Positions 13,601 to 27,879 are shown, counted from the first letter of the stretch. The stretch is 64,000 bases of DNA from Acanthaster planci (GCF_001949145.1 NW_019091517.1:91457-155456); one strand, 5' to 3'. Program-made: numbers and translations. Notes: generated by a model from the letters alone, not told the origin.

Positions 13601-16600
13601 CTTTTCCAACCGAAAAAACTGAGAATGAGAGGGAAGAATATGTACCATTAGGATTCAAACCAAGGACATCTACCATGGTACTCCTTTCCCTTACTACTCC
13701 AAGCGCTACTCACTTCCCCCGTGTGCCCACAACTCTGCATGACGCTGCTAAAACTGTAACAGGAGGCTATTATAATATAATACCAGCAAGCTTCGAAGCT
13801 TGATATTTTGCTGAAGCTTCGTTCAGTGGGTGGCTGTATGGGGTGAATAGCCAGCTTCTTTTTCGCAGAAACCTTCATGTATTACAAATGGTATAGAGTC
13901 CTCTGCACCTCAAGCAACTGTTATCAAAATGGTCACGACAGAAAACTGCGGCGGGATCACGAAAAGCGCAATCACTTGTCGAGGATGAATTCCTGTTCAT
14001 TTGGCAATGTACAGAGATTTTGTATTGGAGCACAGTTTTCTCCAGTTCTTTATAAAGAAAGAGTGCTCAGCAAACAATGAAGAAAAAACTTAAGAAAATG
14101 TTAATCATTTAAAATCTAGATTGGATGCACTCTATCGAAATGCGTACATGTTGAAATGGGATTCTATTCCTTGATAAAAAAAAAAACTAGTGCAAAACAG
14201 TCGGGAAGTTTCAAGTTTGTAAGAAAACTTCAGGGCTAGTATAAGTGCAGACACCCGAGAGATCATCGACACCAAACGTCCGGTCGCAGTGATTCAACTG
14301 GATAACATGTGCAGTATTCAAGCGTAGGGTGTTAATTAAGTGTGCACCTAACAGCAATACGAACCTGGGCGTCTGTTTTCAAACTATTCCCAATAACCGA
14401 ATACCCGGTGAACAGTCGTAATTAATCGCGGATAAGATTTCGCTTTCTTCAAATACCACGATATTGCCCCGACGGTAAACCTGAAACCAACTGGAATAAT
14501 AGATTGCCCCAGGTGCTGCTTGCCCATCTTAAAATATAGAAATATTTCTTCTGTACCCGAGGTCATTGAGGTGAGAAGAAATTTGAGGTTTCTGATTTGC
14601 GTCAACAGTTAAATATGGGGACTAACTATGCACGACGGCGCGGAATGTTACAGCTGATGGACCGGACGATTCATGGAGAGTGCAGGACCTCCATTACTTT
14701 GATATACATGACCTCGTTCAGGAGGTCATTCGAGGTATGAAAGCGTGTTTGGCTTGTCCATGGCTGTAGTTGGTTCAAGAACAAAAATCCCTAGGGATGG
14801 GGGTGTATCCCCCCCCAACACACACACGTTTTGACCAAGGGTATGGGCTACACTGGACCACTCCCACCGTAGTGGTGAGAGTTTTAAAAAGCAGATTTTG
14901 GGTTTTTTTAACTTCCCAACTAACGAATGTGTTTAATAGTACTGAAAAAGAAAGAAAAAGTACAAAACCTTCACCACACTGTTTTGATGCAAGGTGAAGG
15001 AGTGTCAATATGCATGAGATGTACATCTTTATCATGAACAGCGCCCCCTCGTCTCACATGGTGTCTAAAAATCCATCTACCAATTTCTAGAATATCCACG
15101 ACCGCGCAATTTTTGGGGGGGTTGAAGTCATCCCCTATCCGCCTGTCCAGGCACAGATGATGATGACGATGATGACGATGATGACGATGATGACAATGAT
15201 GACGATGATGACGACGATGATGACGATGATGACGATGATGACGATGTTGTCGTTGTCGTTGTTTCGAGGTTTTCCTTTTGGGGGGGGCTATTTGGTGTTA
15301 TTCCGTTTGCTTTGTTACGTTTTTGTCCTCCACTAAAAAATGAACACTCGTCGGGGCCTCATGTTCATTGAATGCTGCATTATCAAAACAAGGCACCGCA
15401 TGGTATTTTAATCATTGAAATAACTCGCTTGATATCTTCCATAGTGTTTCATTTTTGGATCATACACTGCGTCGCCCGGTCGTGATGAATGATCGGAGCT
15501 GGCGCACATTACTTAGGTAGAAGATGGAAGAGCTCTGCTATAAATTAGATTGTCAGATGAGAGCGAAGTCGTCGTGCCACGATCAACAGGAATTGCTACC
15601 ATACATGTATCACTGAGCTTAAGGAAGGCATGGCTTGTTGTCGTCTGACGCAGGCTGATATACTTTTTGCAGATGGAAGTCTGCTTTGCCAGAAAATAAA
15701 AAGTTAAAGTTAAGTCTTCTTTCATTATATTGGATACGTAACTCAGTAACTAACGCGCAGTTTATAATGGGGACAGAAGCAAACTACAAAATAATGGATG
15801 AAATACGCCAAGTCATTGACCATTCACTCCATTATAAATGCTATGGCTTTAATGTTGTTAACCAACTGCTCAGAGGTTGACATGCATCAAATGAACCACA
15901 ATTACTCCTTATTAACTAGACTAGGCCAGCTTGGTTACATACTTTGCCAGAAAGTTGACCGTAATTTACTGCTTTATGAATGTAATCTTCAATGACGAGA
16001 CGTCCAGAAACCAATACTGTGTTTGGTGTGGAAGAAAGTTTCACAGGATGGAACATGCTTTGTTCCAAAGCAGAGATTGTATTTGTAATCTCTCCATGGC
16101 GTTCCTTGGCTAAAGACTTGCCTACAGATTCGTGTGTCTTAATGTGGAACATTTTTGTTTCATCCATCCAATCAAACTCCTGATACAGTCGCCAATCGCG
16201 TTACGTAGGCCGACGGACACGACTATTCATTCGCAATGCACATTTTTCATCAATTGCTTTGTTACTATTCTAATACTACTATTCAAAAATTAACAAAACT
16301 GAGAGCAAGGTATACAACAACGCTGATTATTGAGTTCCTGTGCCATTCCCACTTGCAGATCTTGCTTTTTAAAAAATTTCTCCCCTTTCTTCTGATGCGT
16401 ACTTAATTAGGTTCGTCTTCAGCCGGTTCTGCTCAATTTGGACAGTGATATTATTGCAGTCTCAAATATCACGGCGGACTTGAATTACAGGGTCAGCGCA
16501 AACGGCGCAGGTATATTATTCTGTACAAATCTACTCATTTCGACGGACTGCTTTCGTCTGCGGAGAACTTGTTCTTGTCAAGTCCCTTTGTCCCGTAGGC

Positions 16601-19328
16601 GATTCATGAATGAAAGCAATGGACGAAACACGCAAACGGACAAGTTGTTGAGGAGTTATTGACCGGGGATGAGTCAGCAAAATGTTGAAATGTGTTCTAG
16701 GAATAAGTAAATTCCGTAAGAAGAATGAATCGATTAAAGATTCAACATTTGACCACATTACTGCGTCTTAAGCAAAGTAAACTCCTGTATTAAGGGCATG
16801 GTGCCTTACGACATGGCTCCCTAATATACACAGAAAAAATATATATATACACAGAAATTTACGATTTCCAGTCACATTAAAATATATATCTACATTAGCG
16901 TATGCCAGTGTAACTCAAATATTGAAAACTATGGCTGGGAAAATTTGATTCGAATAAATGGGTGCCTCACCGGCTGCGATGGTTTTGCGCGCATATGAAA
17001 AAACCGATTACAACGTGCGTACCGCCCACTTTCAAAACTAAGCGCCCGCGGCATAACGCGGTTTCCAATGTCGCGTGACCATTATAGGCGAGTGGATGGT
17101 TGCATCATTATAGACCACTCTCACTTTTGCATACAACTTGTATGGGCAGCCAAAATTTGGTTTTTGATTTCACGTCGTATTCGTTCAAAACACACATCTG
17201 TCCCATTAATTATAAATTGCGTTGTATTTTCATTTACTTTTAAAACATATATTATTATCTGGTGTTCTGATAGCTGAATTATAGTTTTAATTTTGTAGCA
17301 ACGGCCAGCCATAGTTTTAGCAGCTGTTAGTAGGAAAAACACAACCGTGACATAAAAAGAATATATGCGTTGGGCGAGAACAGCTTCCATTTTGCACACG
17401 ACATTACAGAGAGGTTGTATCGAGTGGGTGCGACGAATGGATGTATTGTGCTTAATCAACAAAATCGCAAATAAATAGAAATGAACAAACTGACTAAATG
17501 TCGCCAACATTTTGATACCTGTACAACTATTACAACAAAGCTCGCGCCTATCACATTGCCATGTTTATTAACCCTAACAGTCCTCAATCCTCCAATTTCA
17601 ATATGATTTTCACCCTGGGGTTAGGGTTAATATACTGTTTAGGTCTTTGCACTGCGATAATACAAGCCCAAAGGCCCCGAGACACTTTAAAAGTGGCAAT
17701 ACGAAGAGTGAAATGAAAATGGACGTGACATAACGGTTTACTTCGGGATTCCGTTGAATTGATCGTTTAAACATGATTGGGATTGATCGGGGCATTTCCT
17801 ACAAAAGTTTACATTCAATCAGCTGATATCAAACAGTTTTCAACTATACTACCCCTTTGGCCTGGTTGTCTGTGGGCCAATTACAGATTTAATTTCAGTG
17901 TAGCTTTAGTTTTATTGGAAATCACTCCAGACTCATGTCTGATGAGATTTGACACTTGGCGATTTCTATGCCGAGCAAAACGACAATCACGCAAGAAACC
18001 CAAAATACTCACGGGCCCAACATCCTTTCTTTTATTTGCCGGTGTTCTTTTCGTAGGGATTTGGTAATATTTGATAAATGAATATACGGCATAATTCCTT
18101 TCCTACTCATCCATTCATTATTTAAAAAAAACGCAAAAATGTCTTCAGTGGGGGCAAGTTTTCCCCCTCCCCCGCTGGATACGCCACTGCTTTTGGAGGG
18201 TAATTGGGCGAACTATACTGTGCATTTTGAGGTAACATCTGGGGATGACATTTCTGCAAACTAATGGCCGCCTACACGAATAGTAGGCAGAATAGGCAGA
18301 ATAAGAGCGGTTTTAGTACAAGTAGGCCTATGCTGATGCTCTGTGAAGCGACTGTTTGACACGCAGCGACTCAAATCATTCAGCTTTGAGCTATTTTAGT
18401 ATTAAAAATCCATCACTCATCAATCCACAATATAAATGTTCACTTGCAATCAGTTTTCTTCTCTTTTTTAAAAGTTGTGATTGACATGATACATTATTAT
18501 CGTCCCCTTGCTTTCCAGTCCGCCGGGGCATGCACTCAGATTTTCGCGTGGCAACGGAATCCCGCGCAATACATGCCGTCTTCTTTGGCAGTTTTCATTT
18601 GCGGGCTGCAGGTGACATGGTGGTTTGGGTCGGCCAGAGTTATAGCAATATTGACAACGGTACGACCCCTGGGCCGTGAAAGAGGAAAAGACCCCCCCCT
18701 CCTCCCCGAGCAGTTTGCGCGGTATCGATTGATGCCCATCTGCGGGTGTATGTACTCGGTGCTTGCCTTGTGCAACGGCGCGGCTCAGGAAGTGGCTTGG
18801 TGGGGTGATATGCTATAGGAAGATAGTTGCCGAATATCGGAGAAAGGGATATATTTCGCGGGAAATTTAAAGGGGGAAGTTACAACTTTGAAAAACTCTG
18901 TGCGTAGATGACACCATACGGACATCCGCTACAGCAACGGCAAACAATAACAGCAACAATAGCCAACAGATAATACAAAAGTTTTATTGGACTGCATGTA
19001 GTTGAGAGAAGTACAGCAATGAGCCGTGCCAGTCTAAGCATTCATTTAGCGTGGACTTCCGTAAATATGGTTTACTCTGATAGGGATGTATAGCAATTGT
19101 GCACGATTCCATCTTTGTTGATATCCATGTACTGTATCAAGGTGATCATAAAGATGAGGACGGGATAAACTGGGCATGGCCACAAATTACGTGTTATTGC
19201 TGGTTGAGAATCTGCAGTACTCTGTTTCTCAGACACGCCCAAGGCTACGAAATGCTTTTTGCTCGTTGTGAAGCGCCACCCTGAAGTTGACTCATGGGTT
19301 CCAAAGTCATCGATTTATATAATAAATT
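7633..19328. other. no gene recognised
   Basis: Mostly unique-looking AT-rich sequence plus the microsatellite at 15156-15261. A telomere-like inverted pair ATTAACCCTAAC / GTTAGGGTTAAT lies near 17568-17630. No coding exon identified on either strand. Confidence 0.6.
15156..15261. repeat. (GATGAC)n microsatellite
   Basis: About 90 bp of GATGATGAC/GATGAC units passing into GTTGTCGTTGTCGTTG at the right end. Confidence 0.97.
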
Positions 19329-19397
19329 CGTAAGGCTTCTTAAGTTCTGTTTTTGTGTGTTAAGCGACTGGAGAGTGGGGAAATCCAGCCAACTATC
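19329..19397 (+). repeat. left copy of the duplication flanking the retroelement
   Basis: Shares CGTAAGGCTTCTTAA (19329-19343), the GCGACTGGAGAG segment and GGGGAAATCCAGCCAACTAT (19377-19396) with 21231-21322. Lies immediately beyond the 3' end of the reverse transcriptase element. Confidence 0.75.
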
Positions 19398-19399
19398 AC

Positions 19400-21207
19400 T
19401 GTCTTGATTTTCAATTAGTTGAATTGAATTAAATTATTTATTGCTATCTCTACATTCATCTTGCTCCTCGTGCTTAAAATATTACACTTAGGCCTATAAT
19501 ACAATTTACATGTAATTAAAAGAAAAATACAGATTTCCTATATATGTCATAAAAGAATATTACATTAAAATAGATAAAATAAACCACATCGTGACATTAT
19601 AAGAAATGACAACAAAATAAGCAGAATTGAGTTGATTAATAAAAATAGTTATTAAAATACATTTAGCAGCTATATTATCGACGAGCGCCACCAAGCATAC
19701 TATAACCATCCCATTATTTCATCCCATTTAGCACTCTTACTATAGTTGAGTTGTAGCTCCTTCTGAATCTTTCTGTTTTACCCAAGTAACACTTCCCTGA
19801 CCTTAACAAGGCAAAGAGCTCGAATGCTGGATGGGAATCGTCATTGATAATTTGTTCTTGGATTTCATCGAAATGATTTCAGAAACTGACACTATGAGCA
19901 TCCAACAAAAGAAGCACGGTGCAGTAGTAAAGGACGTTATTAGTGCACTGTGTTTCTTTTGTTAGATGTTCGTAGTATGATGGGAGACCCCTGCCAACAA
20001 TGCGTGAAGCTGTTCTAAAAACTCTCTCCAGTCCTTGCCGTATGTCCGCACCATACGTTGACAGACTGCGTTAACACACTCTCCACCATTTCACGGTAGA
20101 ACTTCATTGGCAAACCACTACTTCAGTGAAAACTCTTCAGACGTCCAAGATAAAACATCCGTTGTTGAGCTTCCCTGAAACAACACTCAACATGAACACC
20201 CCAGCCTAAACTGCTCGACAAATGACTACCAAGAAATTGAAAATAATACGCAATTTCCACATCTGCTCCATTAATGGCAACATGAGAAATTTCATTCCGT
20301 CTGGGTCAGAAATCAACCTTTGTCTTCGCAACATTCAAGTTGTTGTCAGAGCACCACTGTGTTGAGAGCTGAATTTGATTACGATAATTATGTTCCTCGT
20401 CGTTTTTTATAAGCATAAAAATAGTTGTATCATCTGCGTATTTTACGATTGTACAATCATCAAATGAGGCAACACAGTGGATAAGTATACAGGGAGTATA
20501 GCAATGGTGACAGTACCGGCGCACACCCTTGGGGGGCACCGGTGTTTGTAATAATAGCGTTTGAAATCAGACTTCACTCTGACTACTTGATTATGATTGG
20601 TCAGAAAATCATTAAGCCAGCGACAGAGGGATGAGTAAATACCAAGACCCACCAGTTTATTGTACAGATTAGATGATGATATTGTATTGAATGCAGAACT
20701 AAAATCAATGAACAACGCTCTGCCATAGGTTGAGGTTCTATTGTCTATAAGTGTTCGGGAATATGATGCAATATATATGACAGTGACTTCATCATCGGTA
20801 GACCTGTTAGTGCGATAATGCAAATTGCAGTGGATAAGCAGGGCAGACATAAGATAACACAAGATATTCGTTTGGATGATTTCATATGCTGAGATGTGAG
20901 TACCACTGGCCGATAATCATTAAAACTTGACAACAGAGATGTTTTAGGAACCGATGCAATGATCGATTTTTATTTAAATCTGTGGAATCCGGCATAGTTT
21001 TAATAACTGAAAGTTCATCTGCGCATCGTCCCAGGAGACGGACCGAAATACCGTCGGTGCTTTTCGAACATCCAACCACAATGGGTATCTGTGATTGAAA
21101 CCTGTAACTGAAATGGGAAGGGTCTCTTCCCTTGTATTGTGTGTCTCGTCGTCTAGCTCGAATCGAAAGTAAAACCGACTGAGTTCTGACGCTGCGTCAG
21201 ACCTCAT
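19400..21207 (-). mobile_element. degenerate non-LTR retrotransposon (CR1/L2/Rex-like reverse transcriptase)
   Basis: Read on the - strand from 21207 down, translated blocks follow the order of a LINE RT: DGISVRLLGRCADELS (near 21050), NDYRPVVLTS and MKS (20900), LFIDFSSAFNTIS with the motif A Asp (20690-20730), LNDFLTNHNQVVRV (20600), IVKYADDTTIF with the YADD active site (20420-20456), FLGSHLSSSLGW (20230), then REAQQRMFYLGRLKSF and MKFYREMVESVLT. Several frameshifts and stops break the frame, so the copy is dead. No endonuclease domain is visible, so it is 5' truncated. An AT-rich 3' UTR ends in AATTTAATTCAATTCAA-type sequence near 19420. Confidence 0.88.
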
Positions 21208-21390
21208 CGGTGGTGCGTATGTAATATATACGTAAGGCTTCTTAATTTTTTCAGCGTGACAGGTGACGTTGTTCAGATGTCTTTAGCGACTGAAGAGATC
21301 CTGGGGAAATCCAGCCAACTATTTTAGCTTTCAATCATTTTTAGCCATGCTGCATCAGACCTCAACGGTGGTGCGTGATGTGGGAAAACT
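21191..21390 (+). repeat. right copy of the flanking duplication plus a partial tandem repeat
   Basis: CGTAAGGCTTCTTAA at 21231-21245 and GGGGAAATCCAGCCAACTAT at 21303-21322 repeat the left flank. In addition CTGCGTCAGACCTCATCGGT (about 21192) recurs as CTGCATCAGACCTCAACGGT (about 21350), a local repeat of roughly 160 bp. Confidence 0.75.
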
Positions 21391-24300
21391 TTACCCGTTT
21401 CTGACCTTAGAAAGCGATAGAAAAGTCAAGGACGAGTGACATCAGGTGATAGGCGCACAAAGCAGGAAATAGTGGAAGGAGCGGGTCTTACAATATACAA
21501 GGTCGTATTTGAAGATGCTCTGTTGATCAGTAACCAGTCGAACACTGAACTCTTACTCAATCTATCTTTCTTTTATCGCCCGACTACAGGAAGGAGAATA
21601 GACCCCCGGTCGTTTTACTGTGACGATAAGCCACGCACAACCTGTTTCATTTATTATTTACATCATTTTGTCAAGTATTTATGAGTAATATCCAAGTCAC
21701 GTACGGTATAGTACACACAAAATCAACGCCTATAATATATGCGCATCTGCAAACATATCAAGAAACTAAACCTTCCTTTATCATTTCTGGTTACAGATAG
21801 TTCGGATTCAAGAACATAAAAGTTGCCTCTTATTTATCATAGTAAAGCAGTTGCCTAGTTAGGTTTGGGCTCTATAAGCACACATGCCCATGCAAGATTT
21901 AAGGGATTCGGCAAATTCCGAACACGATCTCCAATGTACGCTGTAATTCGGATTTTGGATACAATCTTTAAGAAAGTGTGCTGTTTCTTGACTGCAGCAG
22001 GATTTCTTTGCTCGATGCTCATTGCAATCATAAAACAGACCGTTTTGGAGATGGGACATTTAATTAATGACGAATTACCCTGAAGTAATTCGAACGAACT
22101 ATTACTTAAGAGTTGAGCTCGTGGTTCTGTAACTGGCGTGGCAGCTATGGAGGCGCACTGATAAACGTGTTGAAGTGGTTAGTTTTAACTGCAGTGCATT
22201 TTGGGTGATGTATTAAGATCTTGCCATCTGGGTACGATTGCATATCGTTTTGGTAACAAATGATGTAAGTATGTACATGTATATTCTCTTTTTAATGACA
22301 CGTGGATGGTGGAACTGACCTTACAAGTTGACCATATTGAATCGAAAGCGAAGTTAGTTTTTTAATTTGGTAACCCAGCAATAAAAATGAACGCATTGGA
22401 AATAGCTCATTATAGATTTATTTCATTTACAATGATGACTAATTTAAAATATGTGATTAATTATACCTGAATGTTTACTAAAAATTTTAAATAACTGTAT
22501 TACGGAACCCCAAATACTCCGTCACCACCCCCATTTGATAGATTACATTGAATAAGATAGGTGTAGGGACATGTTGAAAAATGGCTTCCTTGTGAAGGTC
22601 TATTGGTTCTTTGCAGACTTTCGCTACTCAAACCATTCTTCTCAAGCGAATAAAAGCCCGACTCCTAAGAAACGTGCATTGACAGTGGCGACACCAAATG
22701 TGTTTCATCACAGCTAAAATTGCGTTTGTGTTCTTGAGTGTGACGTGTCTGGAATTAGTCTCCTCTCTGGGCATTCAATAATTATTAATTAGCACGTAGC
22801 CCGCCAGGCAGTGACTGGCGCCCTGGCCGCTTGCTGCTATACGCTCTCCCCGTGAAGCGACGAACACCCTGGAATGACGATTGGCCCATAAATTACGCTT
22901 CATTATATTGTCATACCACACAAAAATACATCATCAAACATTCCAATAATCGAGGGACATTGCGCAACCTAATCTAATGGTTCCTTGACATATTTAGTCG
23001 TGTTATGAAACTGAACTAACTGTCATCCAAACTTTTAATCAGTTGAAAGCTAATGTAGATAATCATTGAGTTGAGTTATTTCCTTATTAGGGGTTTGAAT
23101 AAAAACGTGATAATAGACAACTGTTATCTGTGACATTATCCTTGAAAATTTTGATTTTAAAACATCAATCATTTAATTTGGATGTTGAGACGTGTAGCAA
23201 AAATCACGACTGCAACTCGATCTTTTTGTCAAGAAACTAGTTCTTGTAATTGTGGCCTCTAAAGTAACTCCTTACAGGTAATAGGCCATATCCCTGCTTT
23301 TGGAAACGTTGAAAAGTTAGGCCTATTTTAACTCATACTCTCTTAATGTATTTCTTAAGTTTAAAAATGCTAATCGTTCCCTTAACTTGTGAAAATGCTT
23401 CGATACCTTTCCCTCAATTCAAGCTCTCTGGCAGACTTTTTATTCTGCAATCCAGACTTCATTCCAGTCAAACCCAGCAGCAGACATTGTCTGAAAATTC
23501 GAACCATATAAACGCTTGTCCATGATCGCCATTCACACATCACCATGACGGCGACTCGCGAATGCTCCCAACGTGACCGGCATGCGATATCGGCCTAAAA
23601 CAGTCGCCCAAGGATTTATCGGACGGGAACACCTGCTGAGGGAATGCATCTTTTAATGTCGCATTTCATACATCGTGACACATATTGAGCATTCGGCGGC
23701 CCGTTATTAATGGGGGGGGGCGGAAGCAAAACTCATAAATAGGGACACGGCAGGCTCAACAAATATTGAACGTGCTGCAACAGCTGGTATATCGAAGGCA
23801 CGAAACTGGTGGGCACCGGGTGTCCGAAGTGACATGGCCATCATGCCAGTTTGCTCATGGTCTAGGTCCCAGATTTATTGATGGACAAATACATCAAAGT
23901 GAATGCAATATTACGCTGATAAAAAGACTGGTCCCTTTAATAGCATTCGAAGACTTTTAAGAATGATTACAATTAAACCACCTTGGTAATTTCCTGTCGT
24001 GTTTCACTTGTGGGGGCTCGTGCATTAACATAACGTCAGTCCGGGAGTACCAATTATGTCAAATCAGATTGCTCGGACCACTACTAGGACATACAGATCT
24101 ATTACATTTTTGGGCATAATGCATTAGCAAGTTTCCTATAAATCTCATTTAAATGTCAAAGGTCACACCACTGAAAGAAATCAGATTAAGCCAGATAACA
24201 GCAAATGATTTACAAACCAAATATGAGAGATACCGGTACATCCATTTAATAAGATTTTGTTGGTAACAATCTCCAAATAATAATGAACCTTTTCTTGAGG

Positions 24301-25194
24301 AATTTTTTTCTTGGCAGCTGTGCCCGGCCAAATATTGATTGATCTCCGCGTAAAGGCCCCACCTGACCATCGCTTCCATTTATTATATAATGAAATTAAT
24401 GTCGGGGATGAATTTTGGAACGTCATGTCTGATTTCGGGTCGTATGTACATAACAAGCCTCGAGGCTCGAGCAGTTGGCAGAGTACCGTTGGACTAACTG
24501 ATATGATGTGAGCTCCTATGCATGCGACCGACTTGGCCTGCCACGTCGACCTTTTTTTTCCGAGGGGGGGAAAATACCGCAAGAAAAAACAACCTGATCG
24601 ATTGTGAAAGCATATACACCTAGGTGTATTCCGTGTGTGTGATGTAAACTAATACTTGCTCCAGTATTGCCTACGAGGTGGAGCTAAAGCTACGAATTAA
24701 TTTCAGATGAAACGTGGAGTCGATATAGCTTTTCAGACCTCCCGTACGTCTATATTTCTGGAAAAAAGCACGCTTCGATGCGACAAATTTATACGTGTAA
24801 AAATACCTGTTCTTTTTATCCATGCAACAATACATTATCTTTTTAGGATTTATTCATATTTTATAGAATAAAAATATACGGATGTTCAAAATGTAAGACA
24901 TACCTTGTGTACAAGTAATTCACCGTTATTTCGCTTTGTGGGTTGTTTAAGCATTATTGCTTGATATCCTAGTTGTCCTTTGAAGCTGATGGTTGCTCGT
25001 TAGACGCTCTAGTGGTGACACAATTATGTAGGCCTAAATGTTAGCTGGTTAGTTTCATCGTTTGTTAACCCGTTTATTCCTTGCGGCATGAAAGACCCCA
25101 GTATGCGGGCGAGATTGACCTACATTTCCCGCGATGCATTTATCTTTGACAAAATTTGTACTTCAAGGATAATGTGAGAAACACAACCCGTACT
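21391..25194. other. no gene recognised
   Basis: AT-rich sequence between the two retrotransposon remnants. The receptor's missing first exon could lie here or further left, but no signal-peptide exon ending in phase 1 was found. Confidence 0.5.
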
Positions 25195-26020
25195 GCCATG
25201 TTTCACCTGAAAAACATTTATCACATTCGCTCAAAGCTTTCTCAGAAAACTGCTGAACAGCTCATTCATATGTGACATCAAGGCTGGATTACTGTAATTC
25301 CCTTTTGTTAGGAATTTGGGCTTCCTCCATCGATCACCTTCAGCGAATACAAAACCTTATATTGACACGTTTGAAAAAGTTCGATCACATCACCCAAGTT
25401 TTTAAAGAACTTCATTGGCTCCCTGTTCAGTATAAACGCAAAATATATAAGATCATTCTTATTACTTTAAGATCAATTATTAATTGGCACTGCACCTCAA
25501 TACATTCGGAAAGTCATCTTCCCATATAGACCTTTTTCCTGTGACGTCACGATTGTGCTGGACCTAAGATGTGTTGTGATGGTAATGAGTGCATAATGTT
25601 GTGATGTAATCTACCTATTCAAGATGAACTAGTCAAGCATGCAGTGTTCGCTCGTGGGCTTGTACGTGGTTGAAGCTGTTTGTCGGAATATATGCGATCA
25701 CCGTAGCTAATGCGGTCCACACGTGGTGGTATTGTTTACATTTGGTCACGTGGTTGAAAAAAGTCTCTAAGCCTGTGCGTCGGTTGTGATCTAGTGGACC
25801 ATCGGAAGACTGGGGCAATTTGGTAACAGGAGTTTTTCTATCGCTGCCCCTTGCCTGTGGAATGCTTTGCAAATTAATACAAGGACCTAACCTGACATTA
25901 CATCCTTTAAATCTCATCTCAAAGCTTACCTGTTTGTTCATGCTCATCAGTAGATTTCGCTGATAGCGCAGTGATAGTTTTCCCTTACTAGATACTTGCG
26001 CTTTATAAGTTATTACTATT
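25195..26020 (+). mobile_element. 3' fragment of a CR1/L2-like non-LTR retrotransposon, interrupted
   Basis: C-terminal RT region on the + strand. After a frameshift near 25265 the reading is SRLDYCNSLLLGIWASSIDH, LQRIQNL, FDHITQVFKELHWLPVQYK; it then resumes near 25800 with FGNRSFSIAAPCLWNALQIN and SFKSHLKAYLF. The 3' end near 26000 has GCGCTTTATAAGTTATTA, the kind of tail seen in CR1/L2 elements. Clearly dead, from a different position of the RT than the element at 19.4-21.2 kb. Confidence 0.85.
25530..25775. mobile_element. possible MITE nested in the retrotransposon fragment
   Basis: The RT reading is interrupted here. The insert starts TAGACCTTTTTCCTGTGACG and ends with the imperfect inverse GTCACGTGGTTGAAAAAAGT followed by CTCTA. 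The inverted ends and the interrupted coding sequence suggest a small DNA transposon; no clear target duplication was found. Confidence 0.45.
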
Positions 26021-27879
26021 TAGTTATTCCTCAATCTTTTTTTCGATTCCACCCTTTCAAATAAAGATCATTCTCCTGCAAATACCCCATTCACCGAAAA
26101 ACCATTATTTCATAATTATCCTCATTTCTTCTATTGGTTTGAACCTGTCAGGCTCCTGTCAGCGATGCAAGATGAAAGGTAGCTCAGCGTTATGATGAGC
26201 CACGTGAAACAAGACGAAATGAGTTGGCGATGACTGGAACAATCCGCTTGTCACAGAAACATTACCGTCTCCGATTTCTAATGGATCGAATGGCTGAAAC
26301 ATGAAATGACAGAACTGACGAGGAAAAGAGAGGGTTCGCCCAGAACTCGCGACCTATATCTCTCCGAGGTCGCTCTGCTCCGAGGAAAAATAGTTCCCAC
26401 TCAACGTTCCAATTTAGAAAAATCGTCTTGAGAGGATGCTCTGTGTAAAATACTGTCTTCCCCCCCCCAAAAAAAAATGGAAGGAGGCCTAGACGTCTTT
26501 TATGTAGGCATTTCAATCAGTTGCAAGCTATGTGCACTGCTCAAACTCACTGTTTGTGAAATTCTCCATCGCCTGTACTTTTGGATATTTTTCTCCAAAG
26601 GTGTGTAAAGGGTATTTTACCGGAATTGAGTTTTTATTAACTGTCGTTTGGAGAACGCTGCCCAACATTCTTCCAACAACTTTTTTTACAGAGAGGAATA
26701 ATTTTTGTAGATGAGACTTTATTTGGACCGCTGGATTAGGCCCTATCTTGTGTCAGGATCCACGGCTCAACCGTAATTGCTCAGTATCCTCAAAATTTCG
26801 AATTTTGGCTGCACGGGCAAGTACTCTCATAATACCGCTAACGGACAGGCTTAAGTCTGGATATAAAAACTACATAAACCAAGTCCTTACCAGTCAGAGC
26901 AACAAGCCTATGAAAATACCCATCCTCCTCGTTGTCGACGTAAATGCCCATAACGCGATGCATGAATCTTCCACTGCCTTGTACGTGTATTTGTACAAAT
27001 CATACCTTTTATGTTGAGTCTATTTTTCTACCGTTTTGTGTAGGCGGCTGTGTATGCAACTGAACTGCAAACGATTTCCTTCCTCACACTAAAAGGCTCT
27101 CCAACGATGTGCGCTTATACGTACATGTACAGGAAATTTGAGTAAAATTAGTTGTGTTTTATGACGAAAAATGTCTCACAGTTAAAAAAAAAAAGAGTGG
27201 ACTCAACGCCATTACCATGATAAGCACGAAGAAAAATGGACAGTGGAATATGATCAAAACAGCACGAACTCAAAACCATCGTGAAATTGATTATAGAAGT
27301 GCAAAACTCAAACCATCGCGTCTTTCAAGGAATGAGCAACTTCGCGAAAAAATTACCTGGCAAGACCAAGGCGAAGAAATTTAACGTATGAAAATTTTAA
27401 GAATTTTAACATATGAAAAGCTTGACTCCCGAACTATTGCCGAACTATGCGGCTCGTAATTACGAAAGACGATATATTTAAAGGCTGAAATCGGGAAGGG
27501 GAAGGGGAGATTTCACAAAACAAACAAGTGGCGTCCTAAGTGCGAGAGGAGTAACGAACCTTGACGGGAGGAAATTGTAACCGGACCCCGGCAAGGTTGC
27601 CTCCAAAATTGACGATTTGTCGAAACAGAGAAGCTCCGTGTCAGAGAGGTCAATGCGGAAATGGAACGCTGTCTGATTGAAACTTAAAGGAGAGCCAACA
27701 CTTTTGCCATCTAGGGAACGTAGGAGCTCGAGATATTAAGAGGCCCGAGCGGGACCAAGAGAGGGCGCCATTTTCAGCTACGGCAGAGCTGTTTAATGAA
27801 GGAGAGAGTCGCAATATGAATGTCTCAATAGTATAAACACATAATGAACAACCGTTTTCGTTATACCGCATGACGTTGG
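26021..27879. other. no gene recognised
   Basis: Probably 5' flank or first intron of the receptor gene. Contains only short ORFs without homology. Confidence 0.5.

Noticed and set aside
13645-13705. B-box-like GGTTTGAATCC on the - strand.
   Set aside because: No A box at the right distance and no SINE body; a single 11-mer is not enough.
17568-17630. TTAACCCTAAC / GTTAGGGTTAA pair as an interstitial telomere.
   Set aside because: Only one or two telomere-like units on each side; more likely a chance or MITE-type inverted repeat.
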